DNA of 64,000 nucleotides from Luteimonas endophytica (GCF_029887875.1 NZ_JARXRM010000019.1:47027-111026), one strand, 5' to 3'; shown: positions 19,780-29,054, counted from the stretch's first letter. Notes: a model not told the origin generated them from the sequence alone. Made by a program: numbers and translations.

Positions 19780-20775
19780 GTGCGCCGTCCGCGCCTTGCG
19801 CTGGTCCCGGGAGAGCCGGCCGGCGTCGGGCCGGAACTCGCGGTCGCGGCGCTGCGCCGCGAATCGGACGCCGATCTGGTGGTCTTCGCGGAAGCCGCCA
19901 CCCTGGCCCGCGCCGCGCGAGTGCTCGGCACCGCGCTGACCTTCCACGACAGCCGCGCCGATCGCGCGCAGCTCGGCGACGACGGGGTCCGGCTGGTCGA
20001 GGTGCCCAACGTCGCGGAAGCCGCCTTCGGCAGCCCGGATCCGCGCAACGCCCGCAGCGTCGTGCTCGCCTTGCGCATGGCCGCCGAAGCCTGCATGGCG
20101 GGCGAGTACGACGGCATGGTCACCGGACCGGTGCACAAGGCCACGATCAATGCCGGCGGCATCGCCTACACCGGCACAACCGAACTGCTCGCGGCCCACG
20201 CCGGCTGCGAGGTGGTGATGATGCTGGCCAACCCGCTCATGCGGGTGGCCCTGGCGACCACGCACCTGCCGTTGCGCGCCGTCGCCGACGCGCTCGACGG
20301 GGAGCGGCTCGAGCGCACCCTGCGGATCCTGCACGCGGCGCTGCGCGGGGATTTCGGCATCGACGACCCGCTGGTGGCGGTCCTCGGGCTCAACCCGCAC
20401 GCAGGCGAGCAGGGCCACCTGGGGCGCGAGGAGATCGAGGTCGTCGCCCCGGTACTCGAACGGCTGCGCGCCGAGGGCATGCGCCTGGACGGCCCCCTGC
20501 CGGCGGACACCGCGTTCCTGCCGCGGCGGCTGGCCGCCACCGATGCGGTGCTGGCGATGTATCACGACCAGGGCCTGCCGGTGCTCAAGTACAGCGGTTT
20601 CGAGCAGGCGGTGAACCTGACCCTCGGCCTGCCCTACCCGCGGGTGGCGGTGGACCACGGCACCGCGCTCGACCTGGCCGGCAGCGGCCGCGCCGATCCT
20701 TCCAGCATGCTTGCCGCGGTCGCCGCCTGCGCGCGGATCGCCGGTGTGCGCCGTACACGGGAACAGCAACGATGA
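19780..20775 (+). CDS. pdxA: 4-hydroxythreonine-4-phosphate dehydrogenase
   Basis: NAD-dependent dehydrogenase of 331 residues in pyridoxal 5'-phosphate (vitamin B6) synthesis. It shows the N-terminal GEPAGVGPELA, TGPVHKATIN, YTGTTELLA, the metal-binding histidines in LNPHAGEQGHLGREE and MYHDQGLPVLKY, and VDHGTALDLAGSGRADPSS near the C-terminus. The GTG at 19780 directly follows the surA stop. The stop overlaps the ATG of the next gene. The surA-pdxA-ksgA order is conserved across gammaproteobacteria; here a small tRNA-binding gene is placed between pdxA and ksgA. Confidence 0.95.
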   Translation: MRRPRLALVPGEPAGVGPELAVAALRRESDADLVVFAEAATLARAARVLGTALTFHDSRADRAQLGDDGVRLVEVPNVAEAAFGSPDPRNARSVVLALRMAAEACMAGEYDGMVTGPVHKATINAGGIAYTGTTELLAAHAGCEVVMMLANPLMRVALATTHLPLRAVADALDGERLERTLRILHAALRGDFGIDDPLVAVLGLNPHAGEQGHLGREEIEVVAPVLERLRAEGMRLDGPLPADTAFLPRRLAATDAVLAMYHDQGLPVLKYSGFEQAVNLTLGLPYPRVAVDHGTALDLAGSGRADPSSMLAAVAACARIAGVRRTREQQR

Positions 20776-21110
20776 ACGAGATCGCCTGGGACGACTTCAT
20801 GAAGGTGGAGCTGCGGGTCGGGCGGGTGCTCTCGGCCGAACCGTTTCCGCAGGCGCGCAAGCCGGCCTATGTGCTCAAGGTGGATTTCGGCCCCGAGATC
20901 GGCGTGCGCCGCTCGAGCGCGCAGATCACCGCGCTGTACCGGCCCGAGCAACTGGTCGGTCGCCTGGTGGTGGGCGTGGTGAACTTCCCGCCCAAGCAGA
21001 TCGGCCCGCTGATGTCCGAATGCCTGATCACCGGCTTCCACGACAGCGAAGGCCGCGTCGCCCTCTGCGTGCCCGACCACGAGGTGCCGCCGGGCACCCG
21101 GCTGCTGTGA
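20772..21110 (+). CDS. tRNA-binding OB-fold protein, CsaA/YgjH-type
   Basis: Small protein of 112 residues made of one tRNA-binding (EMAP-II/Trbp111-like) OB domain. Typical pieces are [68 protein letters not shown] and the C-terminal PGTRLL. Members bind the elbow of tRNA or act as chaperones (CsaA). It overlaps pdxA at its start (ATGA) and ksgA at its end (GTGA), so it looks translationally coupled to both. This position within the pdxA-ksgA run is not seen in E. coli. Confidence 0.88.
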   Translation: MNEIAWDDFMKVELRVGRVLSAEPFPQARKPAYVLKVDFGPEIGVRRSSAQITALYRPEQLVGRLVVGVVNFPPKQIGPLMSECLITGFHDSEGRVALCVPDHEVPPGTRLL

Positions 21111-21916
21111 GCGCCGGAGACCCGGCAGCGGCCGGCTTCGGCCGGGCCAAGAAATCGCTGGGCCAGCACTTCCTGCACGAACGCGCGTACATCGAGCGCA
21201 TCGTGCAGGCGGTGGATCCGAAGCCGGGCGACCGCCTGGTGGAGATCGGTCCCGGCCGCGGTGCCCTGACCCTGCCGCTGCTGCGCCGGCACGGTGCGCT
21301 GACGGTGATCGAGTTCGATCGGGACCTGGTCGCGCCGCTCGCCGCCGCGGCCGAGGGACTGGGCGAGCTGACGATCGTTCGCGCGGACGTGCTCGCCGTC
21401 GACTTCGGCGAGATGGCCGGCGGCGGTCCGCCGCTGCGCCTGGTCGGCAACCTGCCCTACAACATCTCTTCGCCGATCCTGTTCCATGCCCTGGACCACG
21501 CGGGTGCGATCCGGGACATGCATTTCATGCTGCAGAAGGAGGTGGTGGAGCGCATGGCCGCCGGCCCGGGCAGCAAGGTCTACGGCCGCCTGAGCGTGAT
21601 GCTGCAGGCCCGCTGCGAGGTGCTGCCGCTGTTCGACGTGCCACCGGGGGCATTCCGGCCACCGCCCAAGGTCGACTCGGCGGTGGTCCGGCTGCTGCCG
21701 CGCGCGCCCGCTTCGACCGGCATCGCCGACCAGGCCATGTTCGCGGCGGTGGTGCGGGCGGCGTTCGGCCAGCGCCGCAAGACCCTGCGCAACGCCCTGT
21801 CGGGGGTCTGCGACGCAGACGCCATCGCCGCCGCCGGCATCGACCCCGCGGCGCGCGCCGAACAGCTGGAAGTGGCCGCATTCGTCCGACTCGCGAACGT
21901 TTGTCCTCCTCGGTAG
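21107..21916 (+). CDS. ksgA: 16S rRNA dimethyladenosine transferase KsgA
   Basis: SAM-dependent methyltransferase of 269 residues that dimethylates A1518 and A1519 of 16S rRNA late in 30S assembly. It shows KKSLGQHFL near the N-terminus, the SAM site [11 protein letters not shown], the catalytic NLPYN ([14 protein letters not shown]), and [14 protein letters not shown]. The GTG at 21107 overlaps the stop of the tRNA-binding gene, so initiation probably depends on upstream translation. apaG follows 35 bases downstream, and apaH after that, as in many gammaproteobacteria. Confidence 0.96.
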   Translation: MSAGDPAAAGFGRAKKSLGQHFLHERAYIERIVQAVDPKPGDRLVEIGPGRGALTLPLLRRHGALTVIEFDRDLVAPLAAAAEGLGELTIVRADVLAVDFGEMAGGGPPLRLVGNLPYNISSPILFHALDHAGAIRDMHFMLQKEVVERMAAGPGSKVYGRLSVMLQARCEVLPLFDVPPGAFRPPPKVDSAVVRLLPRAPASTGIADQAMFAAVVRAAFGQRRKTLRNALSGVCDADAIAAAGIDPAARAEQLEVAAFVRLANVCPPR

Positions 21917-21951
21917 TCGAACCCTTCACCCGCGGCCATTACACTGCCTGC

Positions 21952-22335
21952 ATGGAAGAGATTCCCGACTACACGCTGGAGATCCAGATCGCCACGCGCT
22001 TTCTCGACGAGGAGTCGGAACCCGAAAGCGACCGTTACGTGTTCGCCTACACGATCCGGATCCGCAATCTCGGCCGATGTCCCGCGCAGCTGCTGCGTCG
22101 GCACTGGATCATCACCGACGGCAACGGCAAGGTCGACGAGGTTCGCGGCGAGGGCGTGGTCGGCCAGCAACCACGGCTGGAGCCCGGCGAGCAGTTCGAA
22201 TACACCTCCGGCGCGGTGCTGGAGACCGCGGTCGGGAGCATGCAGGGCAGCTACGACATGGTCGGCGACGACGGCACCCGGTTCGATGCGCCGATCCCGC
22301 CCTTCACCCTCTCCATGCCGCATACCCTCCACTAG
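21952..22335 (+). CDS. apaG: ApaG-domain protein
   Basis: Protein of 127 residues with the fibronectin-III-like ApaG fold: [53 protein letters not shown] and [14 protein letters not shown]. ApaG proteins are soluble, bind divalent metal in some members, and their exact role is unclear; they travel with ksgA and apaH. The ATG at 21952 gives the family length; an ATG at 21901 would overlap ksgA. The gap to apaH is 80 bases and holds no gene. Confidence 0.94.
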   Translation: MEEIPDYTLEIQIATRFLDEESEPESDRYVFAYTIRIRNLGRCPAQLLRRHWIITDGNGKVDEVRGEGVVGQQPRLEPGEQFEYTSGAVLETAVGSMQGSYDMVGDDGTRFDAPIPPFTLSMPHTLH

Positions 22336-22415
22336 GGCCCGCCGACGCTTATGGAGTGCGCCGCGCCGTTGCCCGATCGCCGCCAGACAGGCCGGCTTCG
22401 CACCGGAGCCGCGGC

Positions 22416-23243
22416 ATGAGCGTGTGGGCGATCGGGGACCTGCAGGGTTGCCTCGGGCCGACCCAGCGCCTGCTGGAGCGCATCCGTTTCGATCCGGCCG
22501 CCGACACGCTCTGGTTCTGCGGCGACCTGGTCAACCGCGGGGGCGAGTCCCTGGAAACGCTGCGCCTGGTCCACTCGCTGCGCGCGCACTGCCGCGTGGT
22601 GCTGGGCAACCACGACCTGTCGCTGCTGGCGGTGGCCGAGCGCGACCAGGCGCAGCAGCGCCGGGTCAATCCCGACCTGCAGCGGGTGCTGTTCGCCGAA
22701 GATCGCGACGTGCTGCTGGACTGGCTGCGCGGCTGCCCGCTCGTGCATGCGGACCGCGAGCTCGGCTGGATGATGGTGCACGCCGGGCTGGCGCCGAAGT
22801 GGACCACGCGGATGGCCGAGGCTCACGCCCGCGAGGTCGAGCAGCGGCTGCGCGGCGAAGGCTACCGCAAGCTGCTGAAGAACATGTACGGCGACCGCCC
22901 GGACTGGCACTCGGGCCTGCGCGGGATCGAGCGCGAGCGCGCCATCATCAACATCCTCACCCGGATGCGCTACTGCACCCCGCGCGGTCGCATCGCCGTC
23001 GAGGAAAAGGGCGCGCCGGGCACGCAGGCGCCGGGGCTGTATCCGTGGTACGAGGTCCCCGGCCGCGAGGAGCGCGATCTGAGGATCGTCTGCGGGCATT
23101 GGTCCACCTTGGGCCTGTTCATCGGCCTGGGCGTGCATGCGCTCGACACCGGAGCGGTCTGGGGCGGCCGGCTCACCGCGCTGCAGCTGGACAGCGAGGA
23201 ACTCCGGGTGGTGCAGGTGCCGGGGCGCCAGCCGCCGGGCTGA
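22416..23243 (+). CDS. apaH: Diadenosine tetraphosphatase (symmetrical)
   Basis: Metallophosphatase of 275 residues that splits Ap4A to two ADP and limits alarmone or Np4-cap levels. The phosphoesterase motifs are IGDLQGC, FCGDLVNRGG and GNHD (VVLGNHDLSLL), with later histidines in MMVHAGLAPKW and CGHWSTLG. The length is close to the E. coli enzyme (280). It is the last gene of the lptD-to-apaH run and meets the convergent folA gene with only seven bases between the stops. Confidence 0.96.
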   Translation: MSVWAIGDLQGCLGPTQRLLERIRFDPAADTLWFCGDLVNRGGESLETLRLVHSLRAHCRVVLGNHDLSLLAVAERDQAQQRRVNPDLQRVLFAEDRDVLLDWLRGCPLVHADRELGWMMVHAGLAPKWTTRMAEAHAREVEQRLRGEGYRKLLKNMYGDRPDWHSGLRGIERERAIINILTRMRYCTPRGRIAVEEKGAPGTQAPGLYPWYEVPGREERDLRIVCGHWSTLGLFIGLGVHALDTGAVWGGRLTALQLDSEELRVVQVPGRQPPG

Positions 23244-23250
23244 ATTCCGC

Positions 23251-23748
23251 TCAGCGGGCGCGGACGTGGTCGACGAACTCGAAGGCGTGGGCGTGCCGCG
23301 CGTCCGCCGGGTGCGCCTCGCGCGCTTCGATCCTCCAGTTGGCGCGATCGAATGCCGGGAAGAAGGCGTCGGCGTCCTCCACCGCGGTGTCGACATGGGT
23401 CAGGTGCAGGTGGGTCGCCCGCGGCAGGGCCAGCGCGTAGATCTCGCCGCCGCCGATCACCGCCAGCGCGGCCGCGGCTTCCTCGGCCGCGCGTTCCAGC
23501 GCAGCGTCGAGCGAGCCCACCGCCTCCATCCCCTCGAACGGCGCCCGCGTGCCGCGGGTCATCACCAGATTGCGGCGCCCCGGCAGCGCTCGCCCGAGCG
23601 ACTCGGCGGTCCGGCGCCCCATCAGCACCGGCTTGCCCAGGGTCAGCGCCTTGAACCGCTTCAGGTCGTCGGGAAGGCGCCAGGGCAGCGCGTTGCCGCG
23701 GCCGATGGCGCGATTGCGGTCGATGGCGGCGATCAGGGCGATCCTCAC
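23251..23748 (-). CDS. folA: Dihydrofolate reductase
   Basis: NADPH-dependent reductase of 165 residues making tetrahydrofolate. The active acid is D27 in LPWRLPDDLKRFK. The NADPH-binding parts VLMGRRTAESLG and VIGGGEIYALAL are in place, and the C-terminal strand ends FEFVDHVRAR. It lies 19 bases downstream of thyA on the same strand, the familiar thyA-folA pairing in which ThyA produces the dihydrofolate that FolA recycles. Confidence 0.96.
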   Translation of the reverse strand: MRIALIAAIDRNRAIGRGNALPWRLPDDLKRFKALTLGKPVLMGRRTAESLGRALPGRRNLVMTRGTRAPFEGMEAVGSLDAALERAAEEAAAALAVIGGGEIYALALPRATHLHLTHVDTAVEDADAFFPAFDRANWRIEAREAHPADARHAHAFEFVDHVRAR

Positions 23749-23767
23749 CGCTGCCGCACCCGCCGGC

Positions 23768-24562
23768 TCACACCGCCACCGGCGCCTTGATCGGCGGCCA
23801 GGGATCGTAGCCCTCGAAAGCGATGTCGTCGTAGGCGAAACCGAACAGGTCCTCGACGGCCGGATTCAGGCGCAGCCTCGGCAGCGGCCGCGGCTCGCGC
23901 GCCAGCTGTTCGCGCGCCTGCGCGTAGTGGTTCGAGTACAGGTGCGCGTCGCCCAGGGTATGGACGAAATCGCCGACCCCCAGGCCGCTGACCTGCGCGA
24001 CCATGTGGGTCAGCAGCGCGTAGCTGGCGATGTTGAACGGCACGCCGAGGAAGATGTCGCCGCTGCGCTGGTAGAGCTGGCAGCTCAGCTTCCCGTCGAC
24101 CACGTAGAACTGGAACAGCGCATGGCAGGGCATCAGCGCCATCCGCGGCAGGTCGGCGACGTTCCAGGCGGAGACGATCAGCCGGCGCGAATCCGGGTTG
24201 CGGCGAATCTCCTCGAGCACCCAGCGCATCTGGTCGATCTCCACGCCATCGGTCCCGGTCCAGCGTCGCCATTGCTTGCCGTACACCGGGCCCAGTTCGC
24301 CCGTGGCGTCGGCCCACTCGTCCCAGATCGAGACGCGGTGGTCCTTGAGGTAGCCGATATTGGTCTCGCCTTTCAGGAACCACAGCAGCTCGTGCACGAT
24401 CGAACGCAGGTGCAGCTTCTTGGTGGTGACCAGCGGGAACCCCTCGGCCAGGTCGAAGCGCATCTGCCAGCCGAACACGCTGCGGGTGCCGGTGCCGGTT
24501 CGGTCGGCCTTCTGCGCACCCCGTTCGAGCACGTGCCGCAACAGCTCCAGGTACTGCCGCAT
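23768..24562 (-). CDS. thyA: Thymidylate synthase
   Basis: Enzyme of 264 residues, the same length as in E. coli, that methylates dUMP to dTMP with methylene-tetrahydrofolate. The nucleophile is C146 in [19 protein letters not shown] near residue 21 and the [10 protein letters not shown] phosphate-binding arginines are intact. The start at 24562 overlaps the lgt stop (TGATG), which argues for this ATG over the longer frame beginning at 24628. It is part of the minus-strand run dgkA-terC-lgt-thyA-folA. Confidence 0.97.
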   Translation of the reverse strand: MRQYLELLRHVLERGAQKADRTGTGTRSVFGWQMRFDLAEGFPLVTTKKLHLRSIVHELLWFLKGETNIGYLKDHRVSIWDEWADATGELGPVYGKQWRRWTGTDGVEIDQMRWVLEEIRRNPDSRRLIVSAWNVADLPRMALMPCHALFQFYVVDGKLSCQLYQRSGDIFLGVPFNIASYALLTHMVAQVSGLGVGDFVHTLGDAHLYSNHYAQAREQLAREPRPLPRLRLNPAVEDLFGFAYDDIAFEGYDPWPPIKAPVAV

Positions 24563-25479
24563 CAGCCCCGCCCCGCCGGGGCCGCGCCCGGCTGCGGTTG
24601 CAGCACCGGCGCACCGCGCGACTTCCACAGCAGGAACAGCCCCAGCGCGATCAGTGGCAGGCTCAGCACCTGGCCCATGGTCAACCAGCCGAAGGCGAGG
24701 TAGCCGAGGTGCGCGTCCGGCTCACGCACGAATTCCACCGCGAACCGGAACACGCCGTAGCCGAGCGCGAACAGCCCGGACACGAAGTAACGCGCGCGCG
24801 GGCGCCGCGACGCCCACCACAGCACCGCGAACAACACCAGCCCTTCCAGCAGCGCCTGGTAGAGCTGCGAGGGGTGGCGCGCGAACGCATCGAGCGCCCC
24901 GGACTCGTGCAGGCGCCGCAGTGCATCGGCGTCGAGGCCGCGATAGCGATCGGGCAGGCTGGCGGGGAACACCACTCCCCAGTCGCCGCCGGTCGGCTTG
25001 CCCCACAGCTCGCCGCCGATGTAGTTGCCCAGGCGCCCGAAGCCCAGGCCCTGCGGCACCAGCGGGGCGACGAAGTCCATCAGGTCGAAGAAGTGCAGGC
25101 CCTGCCGGCGCGCCCACAGCCAGGCCGCGATCAGCACCCCGAGCAGGCCGCCGTGAAAGCTCATGCCGCCCTCGGTGACCCGCAGCAGCATCAGCGGGTC
25201 GGCCACGAAATCCCCGAACGCATAGAACAGCACGTAGCCGATCCTGCCGCCCAGGATCACCCCGAGCATGCCGTAGAACATCAGGTCGCCGAACGCCTGC
25301 TCGCTCACGCCCGGCAGCCGGCCGGCGCGGATCCTGCTACGCCCCAGCAGCCAGGCCACCGCGAATGCCAGCACGTACATGATGCCGTACCAGTGCACCT
25401 GCGGATGGAAGCTGCGGCCGAACAGCTCGAAGGCCGGCAACGCGATCGCGACCGGGTCGATCTGGTGCAGATGGGTCAT
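24562..25479 (-). CDS. lgt: Prolipoprotein diacylglyceryl transferase
   Basis: Inner membrane enzyme of 305 residues with about seven hydrophobic segments that attaches diacylglycerol to the lipobox cysteine of prelipoproteins. It shows [21 protein letters not shown], the signature [17 protein letters not shown] and [12 protein letters not shown]. The ATG at 25479 (MTHLHQIDP) is preferred over 25566, which adds a non-conserved tail. Several lipoproteins in this window (8568, 57738) are its likely substrates. It sits between terC and thyA. Confidence 0.96.
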   Translation of the reverse strand: MTHLHQIDPVAIALPAFELFGRSFHPQVHWYGIMYVLAFAVAWLLGRSRIRAGRLPGVSEQAFGDLMFYGMLGVILGGRIGYVLFYAFGDFVADPLMLLRVTEGGMSFHGGLLGVLIAAWLWARRQGLHFFDLMDFVAPLVPQGLGFGRLGNYIGGELWGKPTGGDWGVVFPASLPDRYRGLDADALRRLHESGALDAFARHPSQLYQALLEGLVLFAVLWWASRRPRARYFVSGLFALGYGVFRFAVEFVREPDAHLGYLAFGWLTMGQVLSLPLIALGLFLLWKSRGAPVLQPQPGAAPAGRG

Positions 25480-25510
25480 GGTCCGGCAGCTCCCGGCGTT
25501 CGACGCGCGC

Positions 25511-26293
25511 TCATCGCGGCATCGGCCGGCGCGGCTCGTCCACCGGCGGCGGCTCGATGCCGGCACGACGCATCGCGTTGCGCTTGGCCCACAGGTTGAG
25601 CAACTCCACCAGCGCCGAGAACCCCATCGCCCCGTAGATGTAGCCGCGCGGGATATGCAGCTCGAAGCCTTCCGCCATCAGGTACAGCCCGATCAGCACG
25701 ATGAACGCCAGCGCCAGCATCTTCACGGTCGGGTTGGCGTCGATGAAGCGCCCGAGCGGCTGCGCCGCCAGCAGCATCACCGCCACCGCGATCAGGATCG
25801 CAGCGACCATCACCGGTACGTACTCGGCCGCCATGCCGACCGCCGCGATCACCGAGTCCAGCGAGAACACGATGTCGATCACCGCGATCTGCGCGATCAC
25901 CGCACCGAACGACGCCGCGGCGGCCTTGCCTCCCACCCCGTCGCCATGGTCCTCGTCCCCACCCACCTGCTCGCGGATCTCCAGCACGCCCTTGACCACC
26001 AGGAACACGCCGCCGAGGATCAGCACCAGGTCGCGCACCGAGATCCCCTGGCCGAACAGCGCGAACAGGTCGTCGGTCAGGCGCGCCAGCCAGGCCAGGG
26101 TGAGCAGCAGCCCGATGCGGGTGATGCAGGCCACCGCGATGCCGAACTTGCGCGCGAACTCGCGCCGCTCCATCGGCAGCTTGCTGACCGCGATGGAAAT
26201 GAACACCAGGTTGTCGATGCCCAGCACGATCTCGATCGTGCTCAGGGTCAGCAGCAGGATCCATACCTGCGGGTCGGTCAGCAATTCCAGCAT
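25511..26293 (-). CDS. TerC-family integral membrane protein
   Basis: Membrane protein of 260 residues with about seven hydrophobic helices. The TerC core is clear: [17 protein letters not shown] with conserved acidic residues inside the membrane, and the second-half match [13 protein letters not shown]. Members are linked to metal export or to metalation of secreted proteins (the MeeF/Alx branch of the family for manganese), and formerly to tellurite resistance. The ligand here is unknown. A GAGGAAA ribosome site precedes the ATG at 26293. It lies between dgkA (44 bases) and lgt (31 bases). Confidence 0.9.
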   Translation of the reverse strand: MLELLTDPQVWILLLTLSTIEIVLGIDNLVFISIAVSKLPMERREFARKFGIAVACITRIGLLLTLAWLARLTDDLFALFGQGISVRDLVLILGGVFLVVKGVLEIREQVGGDEDHGDGVGGKAAAASFGAVIAQIAVIDIVFSLDSVIAAVGMAAEYVPVMVAAILIAVAVMLLAAQPLGRFIDANPTVKMLALAFIVLIGLYLMAEGFELHIPRGYIYGAMGFSALVELLNLWAKRNAMRRAGIEPPPVDEPRRPMPR

Positions 26294-26337
26294 GCGTTGC
26301 GTTTCCTCGATGGGTTGGCTTGGCGTGGCGCGACCGG

Positions 26338-26718
26338 CTAGACCCAGCGCGGCAGCAGGATCAGCGCCCAGGTGGCTCCGGCATTGAGCATCGCCACGAA
26401 CACCGCGGCCGAACCCATGTCCTTGGCGCGACCGGCGAGCTCGTGGCGTTCCGGGCCGAAACGTTCGATCACCGTCTCGATCGCCGAGTTCAGCAGCTCG
26501 ACCACGAGCACCAGCAGGCAGCTGCCCAGCAGCATCGCGCGCTCGAGGCCGTTGCCGCCCAGCCACAGCGCCAGCGGCGCCAGCACCCCCAGCAGGTAGG
26601 CCTCCAGCCGGAACGAGGACTCGTGCAGCCAGGCCGCGCGCAGCCCCTGAAGCGACCAGATGGTGGCCTTGTAGACCCGCCCCGGCCGGCGCGGCAGGTG
26701 CCCGTACTCGTCGGCCAT
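26338..26718 (-). CDS. dgkA: Diacylglycerol kinase (DgkA)
   Basis: Small inner membrane enzyme of 126 residues with three hydrophobic helices that phosphorylates diacylglycerol to phosphatidic acid, recycling lipid left over from membrane-derived glucan synthesis. Conserved pieces are ATIWSLQGLRAAW, ESSFRLEAYLLG, VVELLNSAIETVIER with the catalytic glutamate, and HELAGRAKDMGSAAV. The ATG at 26718 gives the family length; the frame is open to 26940 but upstream residues are low-complexity. It is first in the run with terC and lgt. Confidence 0.95.
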   Translation of the reverse strand: MADEYGHLPRRPGRVYKATIWSLQGLRAAWLHESSFRLEAYLLGVLAPLALWLGGNGLERAMLLGSCLLVLVVELLNSAIETVIERFGPERHELAGRAKDMGSAAVFVAMLNAGATWALILLPRWV

Positions 26719-26854
26719 GGCGGCGTCTTCAGCCGCCTGACGCGTCACGGCCGGTGGTGTCGGACGGGCGGGCGGTCCCCCGGCTGGCGGCGCGAAGGCC
26801 GGTGGGGGCTGACAGGGGCATCGGCTGCATCGGGATCGGGGTCGGGCCAGGCCG

Positions 26855-26868
26855 GAATGGCGCCATTC
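26855..26868. promoter_or_regulatory. 14-base perfect palindrome upstream of dgkA
   Basis: GAATGGCGCCATTC is fully self-complementary and lies in the 237-base gap between the VOC gene and dgkA, 137 bases before the dgkA ATG. It could be an operator or part of a terminator for the upstream unit, but no T-run follows. Apart from this the gap shows nothing gene-like. Confidence 0.35.
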
Positions 26869-26955
26869 TGCCACAACCGCCGGGTGCGTCCGGCGTGGCG
26901 CGCCGGCGCGCGTTGCCACCCGCGCCGGCGGCTGATTCACTGTCGGCGTCCCCGC

Positions 26956-27333
26956 TCAGCCGCTCCGCGGCGCCGCGGCGGACTGGTAGAGGCTCAACAC
27001 GTTGCCGTCCGGATCGAGAAAATCCAGTGACAGCCCGCCGTCCGGCGCCTCGCTCACCGGCACCACGATCTCGACGCCCTTGGCGACCAGCGCCTGGGCG
27101 CAGTCGTCGATGCCGCCGTCGATGCTGAACACCACTACCGGCGACTCGCCGGGCCGCGCCTCCCGCTGGATGAATACCAGCCAGACCGCCCCGGCCTGCG
27201 CGGTCGCGAACGTCCCGTCGTGGCCCTCGACCGCGGACACCGCCAGGCCCAGGGTGTCGCGATAGAAGTCGACCGCGCGGTCGAGACGGGAAACGAAGAA
27301 CACCACGGTTTCGAGCTTGGCCTGTGCGAGCAT
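26956..27333 (-). CDS. VOC-superfamily (glyoxalase/bleomycin-resistance-like) protein
   Basis: Protein of 125 residues with the paired beta-alpha-beta-beta-beta modules of the vicinal oxygen chelate fold: ETVVFFVSRLDRAVDFYRDTLGL at the start and SLDFLDPDGNVLSLYQ at the end. The usual metal-ligand positions are only partly acidic or histidine, so it may be a binding rather than a catalytic member. It is the last gene of the asparaginase-sigma factor-VOC unit, 25 bases after the sigma gene. The substrate is unknown. Confidence 0.87.
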   Translation of the reverse strand: MLAQAKLETVVFFVSRLDRAVDFYRDTLGLAVSAVEGHDGTFATAQAGAVWLVFIQREARPGESPVVVFSIDGGIDDCAQALVAKGVEIVVPVSEAPDGGLSLDFLDPDGNVLSLYQSAAAPRSG

Positions 27334-27358
27334 CGGGGATCTCCTCTGTTGGTCCCGT

Positions 27359-28039
27359 CTATCCGTTGCCGCCGGGCGCCGGAACGTGAGCAGGCCGGTC
27401 CACCAGCAGCAGATGACCGTCGGGATCGTGGGTCCCCACCGCCGCGATGCCGCGCATGGCCGCCTTCAGCGCGCGGCGCAGCGGCCCCGAACGCGGCCGG
27501 CCGCCACCCACCGGGGGCTCCGCCAGCGAGCGGATCGCGCCACGCAATTCCGGGGGCAGCGCCGCGACGGTCCTGCGAACCATCGCCACGCGCTGCCGGA
27601 ACGCCGCCTCCGGGACGCCCAGCAGCCAGCGGATCTCGGGGGCGCCCAGGCCGTGGAGCGCGAGTTCGGCGACCCTGCGCGAGGCCGGCGGCAGCTTCGC
27701 CAGCAGCTGCGTCGCGCAGGCTTCGGGTTCGGAGCCGTCCCCCGGACAGGGACCGAACTCCAGGGGGCCGGCCGCCGCGCGTTCACGCCGGCGGCGGCGC
27801 ACGGCGGTGCGGACCGCCAGCGCCGCCTGCCGCCGCAGCACCCCCGACAGCCACGCCGGATCGGCGCGGCGGGCCTGCAGCGCGACCAGCAGGACATCCT
27901 GCAGCAGGTCCTCGGCGTCGGCATCGCAGCGGCTCAGGCGGCGCGCCTGCGCGCGCAGCGCGCGCAGGGTGGACGGGTCGGGCAGACCGGGCCGGTCCGA
28001 CACCGGACCGGGCGCCGCCGCGGCGCACACGCCCGCCAT
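27359..28039 (-). CDS. ECF-like sigma-70 family factor
   Basis: Protein of 226 residues with the two-domain plan of ECF sigma factors. Region 2 includes RLSRCDADAEDLLQDVLLVAL (about 35-56) and AWLSGVLRRQAALAVRTAVRRRRRE; region 4 is LPPASRRVAELALHGLGAPEIRWLLGVPEAAFRQRV (about 117-152). A C-terminal extension of some 55 residues ends with DPDGHLLLVDRP, which resembles the final strand of a VOC domain. No anti-sigma factor gene is adjacent. The ATG starts one base past the asparaginase stop. Region 2 is shorter and more arginine-rich than in well-known members, so promoter specificity cannot be guessed. Confidence 0.75.
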   Translation of the reverse strand: MAGVCAAAAPGPVSDRPGLPDPSTLRALRAQARRLSRCDADAEDLLQDVLLVALQARRADPAWLSGVLRRQAALAVRTAVRRRRRERAAAGPLEFGPCPGDGSEPEACATQLLAKLPPASRRVAELALHGLGAPEIRWLLGVPEAAFRQRVAMVRRTVAALPPELRGAIRSLAEPPVGGGRPRSGPLRRALKAAMRGIAAVGTHDPDGHLLLVDRPAHVPAPGGNG

Positions 28040-28040
28040 G

Positions 28041-29054
28041 TCAGTCGGGGTCGCGGAAGATCGCGGTGCCGCGGCTGCCGTCCGGATTCACCCAGCCGCG
28101 GTACATGCCCGGCGTGTTGAACGGCATGGCGATGGTCCCGTCGGCGTCCAGCGCGATCACCCCGCCGTCGCCGCCGTGGGCCGGGAGCACGTCCATCAGC
28201 ACCGTTCCGGCCGCCTCGCTCAGTGTCGCGCCGCCGTAGGCGACGCGCGCGCAGATGTCGTGGGCGACGGCATTGCGGATGAAGTACTCGCCCCAGCCGG
28301 TGCCGGACACGCCGCAGCGCGCGTCGGCCCAGGTGCCGGCACCGATCACCGGCGAATCGCCCACCCGGCCCCACTTCTTGTTGGTCATGCCACCGGTGGA
28401 GGTGGCCGCGGCGATATGCCCCTGGGCGTCCAGCGCCACCGCGCCGACGGTGCCGAAGTAACGACTCGCCGGGAGCCGGCCGGCGGCGCTGCGACCGGCC
28501 GCGGCCTCGCGCGCCCGCGCCCGCTCGAGCTGCTCGCGGCGCAGCGGCGTGTCGAACCAGTCGTTGGGCACCCGCTCCAGATCCGGGTGATCGTCGGCGA
28601 AGCGCTCGGCCCCTGCGCCGATCAGCATCACGTGCGGGGAACGCTCCATGACCCGGCGCGCGAGCGAGATCGGGCTGCGCACGGTGGCGACCGCCGCGAC
28701 CGCACCGGCGCGGCGGGTATGCCCCTCCATGATCGAAGCGTCCAGCTCGTGCCGTCCCTCGGCATTGAACACGGCCCCCTTGCCGGCGTTGAACCGCGGC
28801 GATTCCTCCAGCACCCGCACCGCCGCCTGCACCGCGTCCAGCGCGCTGCCGCCCTCGGCCAGCAGCGCGTGGCCCGCATCCAGGGCGCGGTCGAGGTCGG
28901 CGCGGATCGCGGCTTCCTCGGCCGCGCCGAGCGCGTCCCGCTCCATCACCCCGGCGCCGCCGTGCACCACCAGGGCGACGCGCGGCGCGGGGTCGTCGGC
29001 GGCCGCCGCGGTGGCGGCCGCCACGGCCAGGAGCAGCAGGGACAGGATGCGCAT
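28041..29054 (-). CDS. Plant-type isoaspartyl peptidase/L-asparaginase, exported
   Basis: Ntn-hydrolase of 337 residues that self-cleaves to free its nucleophile threonine and then hydrolyses isoaspartyl dipeptides or asparagine. The cleavage site is G201-T202 (YFGTVGAVAL), followed by TSTGGMTNKKWGRVGDSPVIGAGTWA. Near the N-terminus VVHGGAG and FNAGKGAVFN form the rest of the active site. A signal peptide (1-19, ending ATAAAA) predicts export to the periplasm, as in some other proteobacterial members. Its stop is one base from the sigma-factor start, suggesting a common transcript. Confidence 0.92.
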   Translation of the reverse strand: MRILSLLLLAVAAATAAAADDPAPRVALVVHGGAGVMERDALGAAEEAAIRADLDRALDAGHALLAEGGSALDAVQAAVRVLEESPRFNAGKGAVFNAEGRHELDASIMEGHTRRAGAVAAVATVRSPISLARRVMERSPHVMLIGAGAERFADDHPDLERVPNDWFDTPLRREQLERARAREAAAGRSAAGRLPASRYFGTVGAVALDAQGHIAAATSTGGMTNKKWGRVGDSPVIGAGTWADARCGVSGTGWGEYFIRNAVAHDICARVAYGGATLSEAAGTVLMDVLPAHGGDGGVIALDADGTIAMPFNTPGMYRGWVNPDGSRGTAIFRDPD

